Assembly (NCBI GenBank): GCA_905182995.1
Contig: CAJJDP010000050.1
Location: forward strand, 66,877 to 130,876
DNA: 64,000 nucleotides
DNA from: Paramecium octaurelia
Lineage: Eukaryota; Ciliophora; Oligohymenophorea; Peniculida; Parameciidae
Direction of reading: 5' to 3'
Of the stretch, positions 53,564 to 64,000 are shown in pieces. Numbering within the stretch: the stretch's first letter is position 1; each line of letters starts with the position of its first letter. A program made the translations under genes and the position numbers. The notes beneath the pieces were generated by a model that saw nothing but the letters and a program-made list of their open reading frames with translations, was not told where the DNA came from and ran no database searches.

Positions 53564-54372
53564 ATGAATTACAAGAAAGAAGCTTTAGAGCTACTTGGAT
53601 ATGAGTAGGTCGACTGTTTAATACCAAAAAACTTACTAAATGACTTTCCAGATTATTTTACTGATGAACAATAGCCTCCTTTAGCCACAAACTTATCTGA
53701 AAGTAAATTAGTGGTATTTCGATAATAGTAACTGAAAATGGGCTGATTTTTATGTCTGCTCTTAGTCAAAATACTACTCCATAACTTTCTGCTTAATTAT
53801 TCAGGTCTGCTTAATCAAAGAATTCGAAAGGAAAAATTAGAACTTTTTTCCCTTAAAGTAATTACAATTTAATATCTCTCAAGAATGGCCTGTAGCTAAA
53901 ACTAACATGAGTCCTTTTTCTTTTTCAAGATATTCTCATTTTCAATCTTTAATTATACGAAATTGGTACTATTTAGACAATGGCAATAATATTTAAGGTA
54001 TGAAATTATATTATAAAACTAAAGGACCATTTTCTTGTGTAGAAATGGATAATTGGTATAGGAAGAACCTTCTCAATGCCGATTTATTAATAAGTTATAA
54101 ATCTAGAGACTTAACTTCGTTTGTTAGAGTACAGGATATTCTCCAAGAATCTTAAAACCCGAAATGCAGCAAAATTCTAAAATAAATGTATAAAAGAGCA
54201 TCAAGTGCAATAAGAAATTGTAAATACTTTAAACATTTTAGAATAAAAAATTTCAAGTGATTCTCCAATTAGCAAAGCCTCAACTGAACTCTCTTTAAGC
54301 AATACTAATAGTTGTTAAAAGTAGAGATAACCAATTTGGGGTGTTGATACAGAATATTTGTTAAGTTTTTGA
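53564..54372 (+). CDS. GYF-domain protein
   Basis: ATG at 53564 (MNYKKEALELLGYEQVDCLI). Introns of about 38, 26, 27 and 22 nt keep frame. After a Ser/Gln-rich stretch (QNTTPQLSAQLFRSAQ) comes the GYF domain: NWYYLDNGNNIQ, intron, GPFSCVEMDNWYRKNLLNAD. It matches the W-Y-x-D...QGPF...M..W consensus for binding proline-rich peptides. The tail is Ser-rich (DSPISKASTELSLSNT); TGA at 54370-54372; about 230 aa. GYF proteins act in splicing (CD2BP2/Lin1) or in translational repression with 4E-HP (GIGYF); which applies is not clear. The first intron is longer than usual, so its edges may shift. Confidence 0.78.
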
Positions 54373-54706
54373 TCAAGTAAATAAATATATAAATCATATT
54401 AATTTATTAATAAAAATGTAATCGAAAATGTCTATTAAATAAATAAAATATAATATCAATTAAGTGAGAAGAACTTTTGAATATAATATAATTTGGAAGT
54501 ATTTGTTTAAAATCAAAATGTCAGGTATATACTTGGATTATATGGCAAAGACTCTTTAAATATTTGCTTAAAAGAAATTAGTAGTACAAAGAACAGAAAA
54601 ACTATTACTAAATTAATGAATATGAACTATTTAGTCATTCTTTGAATCCAAAGAAATATGTATTAGCACTATTTTACATACTCCATATTGAAGCGCTGAT
54701 TTATGA
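54373..54706. other. intergenic with a possible mini-frame
   Basis: A plus frame at about 54520-54645 (MS, a 26-nt intron, DSLNICLKEISSTKNRKTIT) could code for about 34 residues. Too short to trust. Confidence 0.25.
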
Positions 54707-54985
54707 TCATTTAATTTATAAATAAAATAACTAGATCATTTTGTGCTGAGGTTAAAGGCTTTAACGCTAACATAATTATGAAATGATTATAAGTAAAAGC
54801 TCTCTTGATTTTTCATTCAACTCGTCTAACTCATTAAAATCAATATCTATTAATTTCTGGTTATTAGTTTTCTTCTATTTAAATTATATTATTGATCTGC
54901 TTAAATTCTAATAAACAACTATTTATTTTCTCAAATTCTTGAAATATAAAGTATTGGTTTAAAATATAAGTTATTCAACTCATTA
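54707..54985 (-). CDS. possible small gene, 5' end unresolved
   Basis: A minus-strand frame ending at TGA 54707-54709 reads well: NNQKLIDIDFNELDELNEKS, RELLLIIISQLCQRQ, PQHKMIQLFYLQIK. It stays open upstream but no in-frame ATG is found. A second, shifted frame (EFEKINSCLLEFKQINNIIQ) lies just 5'. Either an exon is missed or this is a remnant. Confidence 0.3.
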
Positions 54986-55125
54986 ATTACTATGAAACAA
55001 TTAGGTATTGGGGGAGATTTTCATATTTTTAATATTTCTTGATTATGATTAACTTACTCTAGATATTCTTTGAGAAATATTCTAAACAAATAATTTTATT
55101 AAAAAGATTTTTATTTTTATTTAAA

Positions 55126-55662
55126 ATGGTTATTAAGACTGATTTGTGCTCATTTAGTGAATGGCGTATTTACCCTGGACATGGTAGAAGATTTGTGGCT
55201 AAGGATGGCAGATTATTTTATTATTTAAACCAAAAGAGTAGAGCATTCTCTGCTAGAAAAGTAATAATATGCATTAATTATAAAGATCAAAAGTCAAGAA
55301 ATCTAATGGACTGTCGCTTGGAGAAGATTAAATAAGAAAATTAAAACTGATGAAGGTGCCAAAAAGAGAAGAATTAGAAATCTTAAAGTTTAAAGAGCTA
55401 TTGTTGGTATATCATTAGAAGAAATTCGTAGAAGAAGAAAAGAAGATGAAAGTAAATTCTATTATTAAACTTAGAAACTAGAAAGGCTTAGGCTGAATAA
55501 GCAGCTAGAGAGATCAAAGATAGAAAATAGAAATAAATTGATGCCTAAAAATCATAAAGAAAAGGAGTAACAAGCACATAAAAAGTTGCACAAAAAGCTG
55601 AAACTAAAGCAGCTTAAAAGGCAGCTGCTAAAACTGCAGGTAAATAAAAAGGGAAAAAATGA
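55126..55662 (+). CDS. RPL24: 60S ribosomal protein L24 (eL24)
   Basis: ATG at 55126 (MVIKTDLCSFSEWRIYPGHG), RRFVAKDGRLFYYLNQKSRA, a 25-nt intron, EIQWTVAWRRLNKKIKTDEG, AKKRRIRNLKVQRAIVGISL, EEIRRRRKEDE, a 23-nt intron, and a Lys/Ala-rich tail; TGA at 55660-55662; about 162 aa. The C-x-F-S...PGHG start and WTVAWRR motif are unmistakable for eL24, a large-subunit protein at the intersubunit bridge. In most relatives the N terminus has a zinc CxxC; here only one Cys is visible in that stretch. Confidence 0.96.
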
Positions 55663-56455
55663 TAGATATATCTTATGTACATTAATTATATAACATTAAT
55701 CGGGTAAGTTAAATAAAATTGTAAATCAATTCTATTCAATCTTTTTAAAGTTTTAATTATTTATTCATATAATTCTTGATATAAATGGCATTATTTTAAT
55801 TTTGAGTACTAATATTTACTTATGATTTGAAGCATATTTTGCCATTATTTTAAATTAATGATCCATATATTTATATTTTTAAAAGTCAAAAATTCCTGTT
55901 TAAATTAAGTAATCTAAAAATTAGATGGATATATTAAAATTTTAGTATAGTTTGAACATATAAATTATGATATGAAGTTTATTTTTTTGACTTTAGTATT
56001 TGAGTATTAGCGAATATCAACCATTTAAAGATTGAGAATCAATTAAACCTTCATGGTTGCTTCGCGGCTTTTTAGAAAAATTCAATAATAGAAGCTATAA
56101 TGAATCTCATTTCCATTTTTAGAACCTATATATTTTCTTTACTTACATTACACATTTTTAATTTGCTAAAAAAAATTCTATTTCAGATAAAATTTAAAAT
56201 TAAAAAAATGGTTTGAACATTTAAAATGAAATTAAGAAGACTTCTTTTGATTAATATTTAAGAAGTTTTACAAGAAGAATCAAATTTTTCATATATTGAT
56301 AAACCCAAATATTTATGATCTATTCAGCCTAATTTTGGAGCTATATAAAAATGATAATGTATAAAATTAGGAAAGAAATTGTGAAATCAGAATAATAACC
56401 CTTGTTAGCCCAAAATAATATTAATTCATAATAATAACGTCTTAAATCATTTCAT
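55663..56455. other. intergenic, no supported gene
   Basis: About 790 nt of AT-rich DNA between convergent RPL24 and SPRY genes, longer than usual for convergent neighbours. Short frames only. Confidence 0.5.
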
Positions 56456-57901
56456 TCAACTTGCTGGTAGCGGAGCTTTTGAATCTAATGTAACTTAAAC
56501 TTCTCCATAAAACATACTCAAAGCGGGGTAAAATGTACCTGTCAAATTATTAAATGCTTCTCCACATTTTACACCATTACGATAAAACGATAAAGTTCCA
56601 ATACCACTTCTGAATTCAAGTAGCACACCTATGGTATCATTCTATACAGCTGAATATCCATAGTCAGATATTTATCCATCAGCTCCAAATTTTCTTGCAC
56701 ATAAGCAAATATACCCATAAAAGTGTCCAGTTGTAGTAGGTTAAGTATACAAGTCGATCTCCTTTCTAAATATATGATTAATATTTTACCTCGCTATTCC
56801 AATAAAAATGTCTTCTTCGTCTACATACTTTTCAATTTTAATTTCCCAATAATGTCTCCCAGAATTTAAAGCCAATGTTCCTAGAACAGTTTGATAATCT
56901 GATTATCCTTTTTTGTTTGCTGTTAGATTGTTATTAGATAATATCACGCTTTTTCCTTTTTTAATAGGATCCCATGTGAAGGTCATTTCTGCTAAAAATA
57001 TGAGTTAGGAAAAATCTTTTAAACCTACTTCTGATAATTTAATTTAGGAGTCCTTTAATTCTTTTAGTTATATCATTGGATGGATTAGCTTAATATTGTG
57101 AAACATTTTTTAATTCTAACCAATACCATCAATTATAAAAGACCTTAATTATTCCACTGTGTAATTAACAGGGACAATCGCAAGGTAGTAATTCCTCTAG
57201 CCAAAAAAAGTTTTGACTAATAGAAATATCACATTACTGATATGCTTTACCATAGTTGTAATCTGGCCTAATTAAAAATCAACAGTAATTAATCTTTCAT
57301 CATTAGAGTAAGGGTATTTATATTTAATTTCTAATTTCTTAGCTAAGGCTAAAGATTCTTTTAAATCACAGGTTAATCTCTTCAAAATTGGGGCTTTTTT
57401 ATTCTACGGCTAGCTTTCAACCGAACTTTACTATTAAAAAGGAAGGGAATTTGAAAAAGGTAAAGGGTCCTCAGCTATTAGTATTTATTTTTCTTAAGAT
57501 GGTTGTTAAGAAGATTATCGACTGTAATTTAATGGAGGTGGCAAATTAGGTAAATTATCAGGTACATCTTTTTGGGGAGCAATATTCTTAGCAGGCTAAG
57601 CCTAAACTTGATTTTATTTTTCCTGTTGATTATCCTATTATTTCTCGATTTATTTTTCATTTTTCTTTTCTAGAAGCTCATCAGCTTATTAAGCATTTTC
57701 ATTTGCCTATTCCTTTACCTCTGGTGGTGCTGGAGAGCTTGGGCAAGAAATAATTGGCTTCTCTGCTGATTGCTAATGATTTAATTAAAGTTCTTCTTCC
57801 GCTATTAATTATTCTGGAGCAGGCCCTTCAGGAAGTTTAATCACTTATCCAAATCCTGCAACTGTGTTCACAATCATTTTTTCTGTAATTTCGAAAGACA
57901 T
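56456..57901 (-). CDS. SPRY-domain protein with Gln/Pro-rich N terminus
   Basis: ATG at 57901 (MSFEITEKMIVNTVAGFGQV). Residues to about 190 are Glu/Gln/Pro-rich; residues 190-300 form a possible folded module (NDERLITVDFQLGQITTMVK, YTVEQLRSFIIDGIGQNQK). After an intron of about 35 nt comes a SPRY domain: MTFTWDPIKKGKSVILSNNN, LNSGRHYWEIKIEKYVDEED, IFIGIAR, GADGQISDYGYSAVQNDTIG, GTLSFYRNGVKCGEAF, TFYPALSMFYGEVQV. TGA at 56456-56458. SPRY domains bind peptides; no RING or kinase partner is fused. About 460 aa. Confidence 0.85.
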
Positions 57902-58708
57902 TTATGATAAATATAATGATATTAATACTAATATAAGAATATATTTGCACTACGAATTCGACACCTATTGTATTTTGATTACTATTATAAATCTTTCATC
58001 ACAAAATAGCACTTAAAATTCTGATTTTATACAGATTTTCAAGAAAAATAGAATAAACTGTGAGGGCTTGTATTTAGAATTACTTCTTAGTAGTTCTATG
58101 ATCTATTCATTTTTTCTATTGCTCCAAATAAATTACAATAAATTTAGCATCAGAAATACATTTTAAATTTGATAAGTGAATTTAACACATTTTAAAAAAG
58201 GTATTTAGACCACTTGTTCAAATTATTATTTCTGAAATTTTTTCTTACAACTGATTGTTGAATCCTGAAAACCTATTTTTCATAAATACTTATAAAAATT
58301 GGTGAATTAGTTACCCTTTTTTCAGTAATGATAAATCCTTATATTCAGTTACTATAATTTTAGTGCAATTAAGTGAAGGAAAGTTGTGTCTTTTAATTAT
58401 CAGATTTATACATTATATATTTACCAAAATAGTTAAACTTCTATTTAAAAAAACTTAGTTTAGAGAGAAATGCTATAGTTATTGCTCAAACCATTTACTT
58501 TTTCTGATTGAAGATATAAAATGTTGAAAAAAAGCAAAAATACTTCGAGATTATTTCTTTCAGTAATATTCTATATTATAAAAAAGAATTTTAAGCTAGA
58601 AGATATTTAATTGGTTTGGTCCTAACTCAAATTAGGATTTAGATCATGCTTTTAATTTATTCAGTTTTCAGGGATTAAAAGAAATTGAAGTTGTTTCAAA
58701 TATAATAA
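57902..58708. other. intergenic, no supported gene
   Basis: AT-rich upstream region of the SPRY gene; only short unsupported frames. Confidence 0.5.
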
Positions 58709-58981
58709 TCAATATAATGAATCAATCACTACTTAACTTAGCCAACTAATAAGAATTTCAAGTTTAAGGAGTATAATAATTAATTAAGCTAAGCTAAATC
58801 CTAAATAAACAGGCTTATTTTTCAAAATATTTAATTATTTTACTCTTAATTCATAACATTTTTTTAGTTAACATATATCATTAACAATAATGATAATTTA
58901 TGGATCTTGTGTCTGATTTGATTTTAGGAAATAAAGTTATTAATTAATTTTTACTAATACATTCAGATCGAAGAGAGACAT
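58709..58981 (-). CDS. possible small hydrophobic protein (90 aa)
   Basis: Uninterrupted frame from ATG at 58981 (MSLFDLNVLVKINQQLYFLK) to TGA at 58709-58711, ending with a hydrophobic stretch (FSLAQLIIILLKLEILISWL) that could span a membrane. It begins 50 nt from the tRNA gene. A chance frame of this length is quite possible in such DNA. Confidence 0.3.
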
Positions 58982-59030
58982 ATAATTGCTCTGCTTAATA
59001 TTAAAAGGTTTTTATAAAATCATTAACATT

Positions 59031-59102
59031 TCCGGTATAGTCTAGTGGTTAGGATATCAGGTTTTCACCCTGGGGACCCGGGTTCAATCCCCGGTATCGG
59101 AA
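59031..59102 (+). tRNA. tRNA-Glu (UUC)
   Basis: 72 nt, folds as a full cloverleaf. Acceptor arms 59031-59037 and 59095-59101 pair with one G-T; discriminator A at 59102. The anticodon stem pairs 57-61 with 69-73 around a 7-nt loop, with anticodon TTC at 59064-59066. Internal promoter boxes: A box TAGTCTAGTGG at 59038-59048 and B box GGTTCAATCC at 59081-59090. No intron; CCA is not encoded, as in eukaryotes. Confidence 0.97.
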
Positions 59103-59105
59103 AAA

Positions 59106-59112
59106 TTTTTTT
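59106..59112 (+). terminator. RNA polymerase III T-run terminator
   Basis: Seven consecutive T residues start four bases after the tRNA, the standard Pol III stop signal. Confidence 0.9.
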
Positions 59113-60078
59113 ATTGATTAAACAATATTTAAAAATCTTCATTAAATAAGTTAATTACAATAAGTCACAAAACTTGAATTTGTATTAAAGTTACGCATAT
59201 TTTTCAAAATTTTGGGCAATATTAATTTAAGAAAGTGGATTCTAATAGAATGAAATATAAATAATTGTATTTTCCTCAGTTTAATGGCACTTTTTTTTAT
59301 TTTATGTGCCTGAATAGATAAAAGAAATTCATATCCCATTTAATTGATTAGAAAAATATTCTCTTTCCATCATACATAATAAGTTAAATACTTCTAGAGA
59401 TTCTTTATTAATATTAGTTATTACAATACCTCTTCCTGTAGGTCTTAATTTATTAAAAATTCAATATTTTGTATGATAATCTAATTTTTAGACAAAAAAA
59501 ATTATGATGTTATTAACTTTTGTGATGAAGAATGATTTCTCAAGAGATTACACTATTAATTTTTATCAAATATTTAGATCTCCTTTTCCGAATATATAAA
59601 ATTCTAAATTATAGAATAAAGTATTCTATTATTTTCTTAGCATGATATTTTCAAATTACCAAACAAAATGTTTTTCAAAATAAATCCAATACGCATATAA
59701 CTTTAGATACATAATTTAAATCATCCTTCGTTTTAAAGTAGTAAGCAAAATAAAAATACATTAGACATTAAAAATCCAATAATTAATCTTCATTATTTTA
59801 AAGATAATTTATTCAAAATATCTTGCAAGAGGTTACAGTCATTTCTGAAAAGCAATATTATTGTAATTATTCAAAGCAAGTTTTTTTTATAAGTTGGCAG
59901 ATTTCTCTTTTTCCAAGCTACCTTATAAAAGACAAGGAGAGATTATACAAAAACAAAATTGGAATCCACCATCATATTATTGAAAACAGCTTCTCCTTTC
60001 TTATATTCAAATTGCCACCTAAATGTTTCTGTTCTACTATTATATTTATTACCCTAATTTCATAAAATAATTTAATTT
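59113..60078. other. intergenic, no supported gene
   Basis: Nearly 1 kb of AT-rich DNA. The longest frames (minus 59136-59339, MGYEFLLSIQAHKIKK; plus from 59823) look accidental: no introns, motifs or good composition. Confidence 0.5.
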
Positions 60079-61028
60079 ATGGCACAAGAAACAGTTGATT
60101 TATGTTGCAACATAAACTTTGAAATTGATATACATCCCCTTGTGATAGTCTAAATATTAGACTTGCATTATAGAAAATTTGGTGCTTCAAGATAAGAGGA
60201 GACAATAGTGGGTGGTGCATTATTAGGAACAGTCTATACTAATAAAGTTCATATAACTGAATGTTTTGCACTATTAGTTGACCCAGGTGATGAAACTAAT
60301 GTATTTTTTGCATAAATCTTTTAGGAGTATACATTTGATTTTAGTGATGCAAAAGACTTATACTTAAGCCATCTATAAGCAAACCCATAAGAAGTCTTAT
60401 TAGGAGGATTTGTTACAACTAAAAATTTATCATTAGATATAGGTGTTGCTTATCTTTCAACTGAATTCAGTAAAAAAGAGAATGGATTCAATGCTACTGC
60501 AGTATTAGGTTAACCTATAATTCTTAAAGTGAATCCAACTTTAAATACTAACAAGATAGAAATGAAAGTACTTTCACTAAAATAGCTAGGCTTTTAAACT
60601 GAATCAATCTTTAAAGCACTATGCAGCAGTGGCATCCTTTAATACTATGCCAATTAAGATTTCATTTTCAGATGAAAATTTATTATAAGCTTGGCCATTC
60701 TTAGCCCCTAACTTATAGTAGAAAGATTTCAAAATCGTAAATACATCAAACCCATCATTATTAGTATAAGAAAATATAAAAAATATTGAAAAAATACTTA
60801 CTTATTTGGAAAAAATTATTGTATGAAATTATATTATTTTAGGCTGGAAATGAGCCTGGCGATTAAGAATTCGGTAGAAAACTCTTATCTACTTTGAACC
60901 AAATAGATTTGATAAGAAATGAGTCAGAGATTGTTTTTAGTCAAGTTGAAGAAGCTTAATTATTTCAATACATTGGCAATTTTGCTTAGGGTTAAGCATT
61001 TATCAACGAAAAATTGTAAAAGTTGTGA
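60079..61028 (+). CDS. EIF3F: translation initiation factor eIF3 subunit F (MPN domain)
   Basis: ATG at 60079 (MAQETVDLCCNINFEIDIHP). MPN fold: HPLVIVQILDLHYRKFGASR, VGGALLGTVYTNKVHITECF, DAKDLYLSHLQANPQEVLLG, ILKVNPTLNTNKIEMK. A 22-nt intron, then AFKLNQSLKHYAAVASFNTM, a second 22-nt intron, and a helical end GDQEFGRKLLSTLNQIDLIR to TGA at 61026-61028. The metalloprotease JAMM (HxHx10D) is absent, as in eIF3f. About 300 aa. Part of the eIF3 scaffold on the 40S subunit. Distinguished from CSN6/Rpn8 by GxLLGTV...EVTxCF-like wording; eIF3h is the main alternative. Confidence 0.85.
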
Positions 61029-62002
61029 TGTGATATTGTTATTAAATATACCAATAAATAAATCAAAATAAAGTAATTGAAATGTCAACTCGTAATGATT
61101 CATATAAAAACCTTCATTTAAAATTTTTTATATTCTAGTCTACTTTAAGATTATCCTTCTTACACATTTTTTTTTTCATGCCCATTTAAAGGACTACAAT
61201 ATTTAACACCACAAAATTAGATAACTAACAATTTTTGCTACTTCATATATGAATTAGTGTCTAAATTGATAAAAAATTCTATTTATTATAATTAAAATTT
61301 CATTTTGATACTATCTAATGGCTTAATCTTTAAATAGTTCATATTTTTTGTAAAAAATATTAATAAGGTTGTTTTATGGGTCATTAATTTATATGAATTC
61401 AAGTTTAAAATCTTGGTGCTGCTTTGTTTTTCTAATATAATGAACATTATTTTACTTCAGAATTCTTTTAATAGGTCCTTTAAATATGCTAAATATCTAT
61501 TTTCAGTAATGACATTTGATTATTCTAATTATTTATGTTGTTTTTTGAAAAACTCAATTATATAATTAAAGAGAAACTAATAAAGGAATTTAAGTTATGT
61601 AATATAGATGGAGGTTGTTTAATTTTATATTTCAAAGTTAGAAGAATGAGTTGAATTTATTATAATAAGATCTTTAAGTCTAAAAAATATGTGAAGCGTC
61701 TTTTTATCTGAATTGTTTCAATTGTTATTTTTCTTTGAAATTATCTCTATACATCAAGAGAATTTTTTCGTTAAAGTTATAATTTAAAATATACCAAATG
61801 AGCCTTTGTATCTTAATTCTTATTTAATATTCCTTAAGTTGTTTTCAAAAATAATTAATCTACATAATCGCCTATCTGTTCTCTATTGAATTTATAAATA
61901 AATTCAATTTTAATTTTAAAACAATATATATTGTTGATGGAAACTCAAATATTTTACATAATAGTTAAATTTTATAATAAAAATAATTATTTAATAAAAA
62001 TT
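61029..62002. other. intergenic, no supported gene
   Basis: About 970 nt between convergent genes. Several 40-70-codon plus frames exist (61082, 61319, 61441), but they are unsupported by introns or motifs and probably accidental. Confidence 0.5.
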
Positions 62003-64000
62003 TCATTCAATTTACAAATCATCTTGCTGAAGTTTCTCTATTACTTAGGTTTCGAGTTATAAAATATTATTCAAAGCGGACTAGTACTTATATTTAACTT
62101 CGTCTAATTCCTGTAACTTTAAACTTATTTCTCTATTTTCCTATTTAGGAGATATAAATTAGGATTATTGGAATGGAATTTTTTGCATAGGTGAACTTTA
62201 GTGTTAATAAGGAGAAGGTTGTTAAATATTCGAAGGCCTTAAAAAGTCTTTTGGATATCTGTCCCAAGATGTTCTTCTTTAACTTTGTCTCATTTGTCTA
62301 TAAGGAGATTTAAAAGAATCTCTATCAGCCGCTCTTTCTCGTTTCATTTCTTCTATAGCCTCCAGTACTTCAGCTCTTTGCCTTTTTCTATGATCTTATT
62401 ATATTTAGAATTTTGAAATATTGTCCCTTAATTGATCAATTTACTAATTTAGTTACATAATATGCATTTCTAGATTTGTTCGTTCATTTTATAAAAAGGA
62501 GATTTGATTTTCATAATCTAAAATCACTTTTCTTTAATACTCAATGGTGTCATACAGCTCTTAAGGATCTTCTTAAGATATCCTAGCTCTTAATTCATTA
62601 ATTGTATTTTCATATGCTCTTCTTTCTGCATAAAATTCTATATCTTTAGTGGATATTTATGATCTTTATAAAATTTCCAAGTGCTATCTTAGTTCATAGA
62701 GCTCATTTTACCTTTATTTTTCATATCTTAAAATCAATTCTTTCCAATTTTCTCCTTCAGGATACTTTTATACATTGCTCTATAAAAGTTAATCAATTCT
62801 TCTTAGAAATTCTTAAATAAGTTATTCTTTTTCCACCTCATGAGAATCCTTTAGTTTTTATATTAAAACTGACTCACTCTAAGGATAATTTTATTAAAAT
62901 TATTGTTCCATTTTTTCTCTTTCTTAAGTTCTTATTTTAGTAAGTTCTTCCTTTAATTCATCTTTAAGAATTTGCTAAAATGATTACATATTCAATTCTA
63001 ACTATTCTTCTTTTTCAGCAATTACTTGAATCAGCTATTATCTATTTAGCTCAACTTAATCATATTTTTATCTCCAGAAAGTTGCTGTTTAGGTTGGATC
63101 ACCTCCATATTTTTAAGTTTCGATTTTGATGCTCTGTTAGGCTATTTCATTATACTTTTATTCCCAATATGCACAATTTGAAATAGCTTTCTATAGGTCT
63201 TTTTCAAGTTAGGAAATTTGATATTATCTAGATTACACAGTATCTTATTAGCTAGGCTCAATTTTTTATTATTATTCTAATTCATAAACTCTTTTTTTAT
63301 AAAATGTGACCTCTCCTTAAAATGTTTAATTTTCACTTCTCAATTTTTCGATCAAATCAGATTCAAAATCATGAATAGACTGTGAATCCTTATCAAAATA
63401 TAAAGTTTAAGCAACTTCTTCTTTTTGTTTTAGTATTTCTTGTACATGCTCAGGATCTTTATATAAAGCTTCTAAGGCTTCTTAATATTTATCCTTCCAA
63501 TATTATACCTATAACTCATTTTCTCCTTGCGATATAACTCTTTAGATTGATAATTATTAAGTTTAATTTTAATAATCTTATAGTTTCTTTTTCAGAACTA
63601 AATTTTCCTCTTAAATATCTTTAATTTACAATTTTAGATTATTAATTTCCAAATCACTTTCTAATTTTGATTAATCTTTTGTTTTTTATAAAAGCATCAA
63701 TGCTTCTTCCTGATCATGAATTAATTTTGTTTACTCTAACATCTTATTTTAAACACTTGTAGGAGATAATTATTGACTATATTCATTTAAAACTTATTGA
63801 TATTTTTGTTTCCAGAAATCGACTTATTATCCAATTAAATCAATTTACTTCTCTAAATCTGAAACACGTAATTTTGTATTTTCAGCCACTGTGGGATCTT
63901 AGAGATCATTAACAGTATTGTTTAAAATCTAAACTTACTATTACTACCTTATTAATTCGCTTTAATTCATCTATAAGTCAATCAACAATTTTGAATTATT
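62003..64000 (-). CDS. long coiled-coil protein, 5' end outside window
   Basis: Enters at the right edge and ends at TGA 62003-62005. Nearly the whole 650-codon stretch is heptad-rich coiled coil with Glu/Gln/Lys/Leu. The C-terminal 130 residues change to a basic Pro/Ser-rich tail (RAADRDSFKSPYRQMRQSQR, SWDRYPKDFLRPSNIQQPSP) and a final helix (LKLQELDEVKYKYQSALNNI). The plan of long coil plus basic tail suits a basal-body, rootlet or centrosomal scaffold. Family not recognised; introns are few in the visible part. Confidence 0.75.

Noticed and set aside
59136-59339. Minus-strand frame of about 66 codons after the tRNA
   Set aside because: No intron, motif or composition to separate it from random frames in DNA with a single stop codon.
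61082-61690. Three consecutive short plus frames
   Set aside because: Each 40-70 codons, no joining introns found, no recognisable motif; left as intergenic.

Overview
The window looks like macronuclear DNA of a ciliate of the genus Paramecium. It is AT-rich and gene-dense. Long reading frames appear only if TAA and TAG are read as glutamine and TGA is the sole stop. Frames are broken by very short GT...AG introns, mostly 20-34 nt, that restore frame when removed (for example 13663-13689 and 13879-13904 in the RPS19 gene). Gaps between genes are small. Several genes encode trichocyst matrix proteins (TMPs). I see no transposon, CRISPR array, operon or virus-like element. The species cannot be fixed from the sequence alone.

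Layout. 1-3.9 kb: cut-off coiled-coil gene, a TMP gene, two small unknown genes (all minus). 4-6 kb: ENTH/epsin-type adaptor (plus). 6.4-9.8 kb: ubiquitin protease with DUSP and MYND modules. 10.2 kb: BAH-PHD reader. 11.1-13 kb: dual-specificity phosphatase and a second TMP. 13.6-15.5 kb: RPS19, a PB1 protein, an unknown. 16-17.7 kb: pseudogene and a third TMP. 17.9-19.8 kb: secreted Cys-rich protein and a calcium-dependent protein kinase (CDPK). 20-25.2 kb: unknown gene, decayed 5' block, long coiled-coil gene, two unknowns. 25.3-27.6 kb: MCM7. 28-31.5 kb: sperm-tail PG-rich protein, fourth TMP, coiled-coil protein. 31.6-35 kb: GTPBP1-type GTPase and a Gln-rich gene with a TAA-coded poly-Q tract. 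35.1-38.6 kb: NDPK-domain protein and Lys-rich proteins. 38.8-40.5 kb: single-exon UBL-vWA-E2 fusion. 41.4-44.5 kb: VAP-like tail-anchored protein and kelch protein. 45.3-49.1 kb: epsilon-tubulin, IFT43 and a CDPK-like pseudokinase. 49.8-54.4 kb: unknown, aminopeptidase P, helical protein, GYF protein. 55.1-57.9 kb: RPL24 and SPRY protein. 59.0 kb: tRNA-Glu(UUC). 60.1 kb: eIF3f. 62 kb to the end: cut-off coiled-coil gene.

Themes: regulated secretion (four TMPs, two four-EF-hand kinase-like proteins), cilia and basal bodies (epsilon-tubulin, IFT43, PG-rich repeats, NDPK), ubiquitin (USP, E2 fusion), and housekeeping. Because only TGA stops translation and the DNA is AT-rich, random frames of 50-100 codons are common. 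Small unknown genes therefore carry low confidence, and exon joins are by eye.
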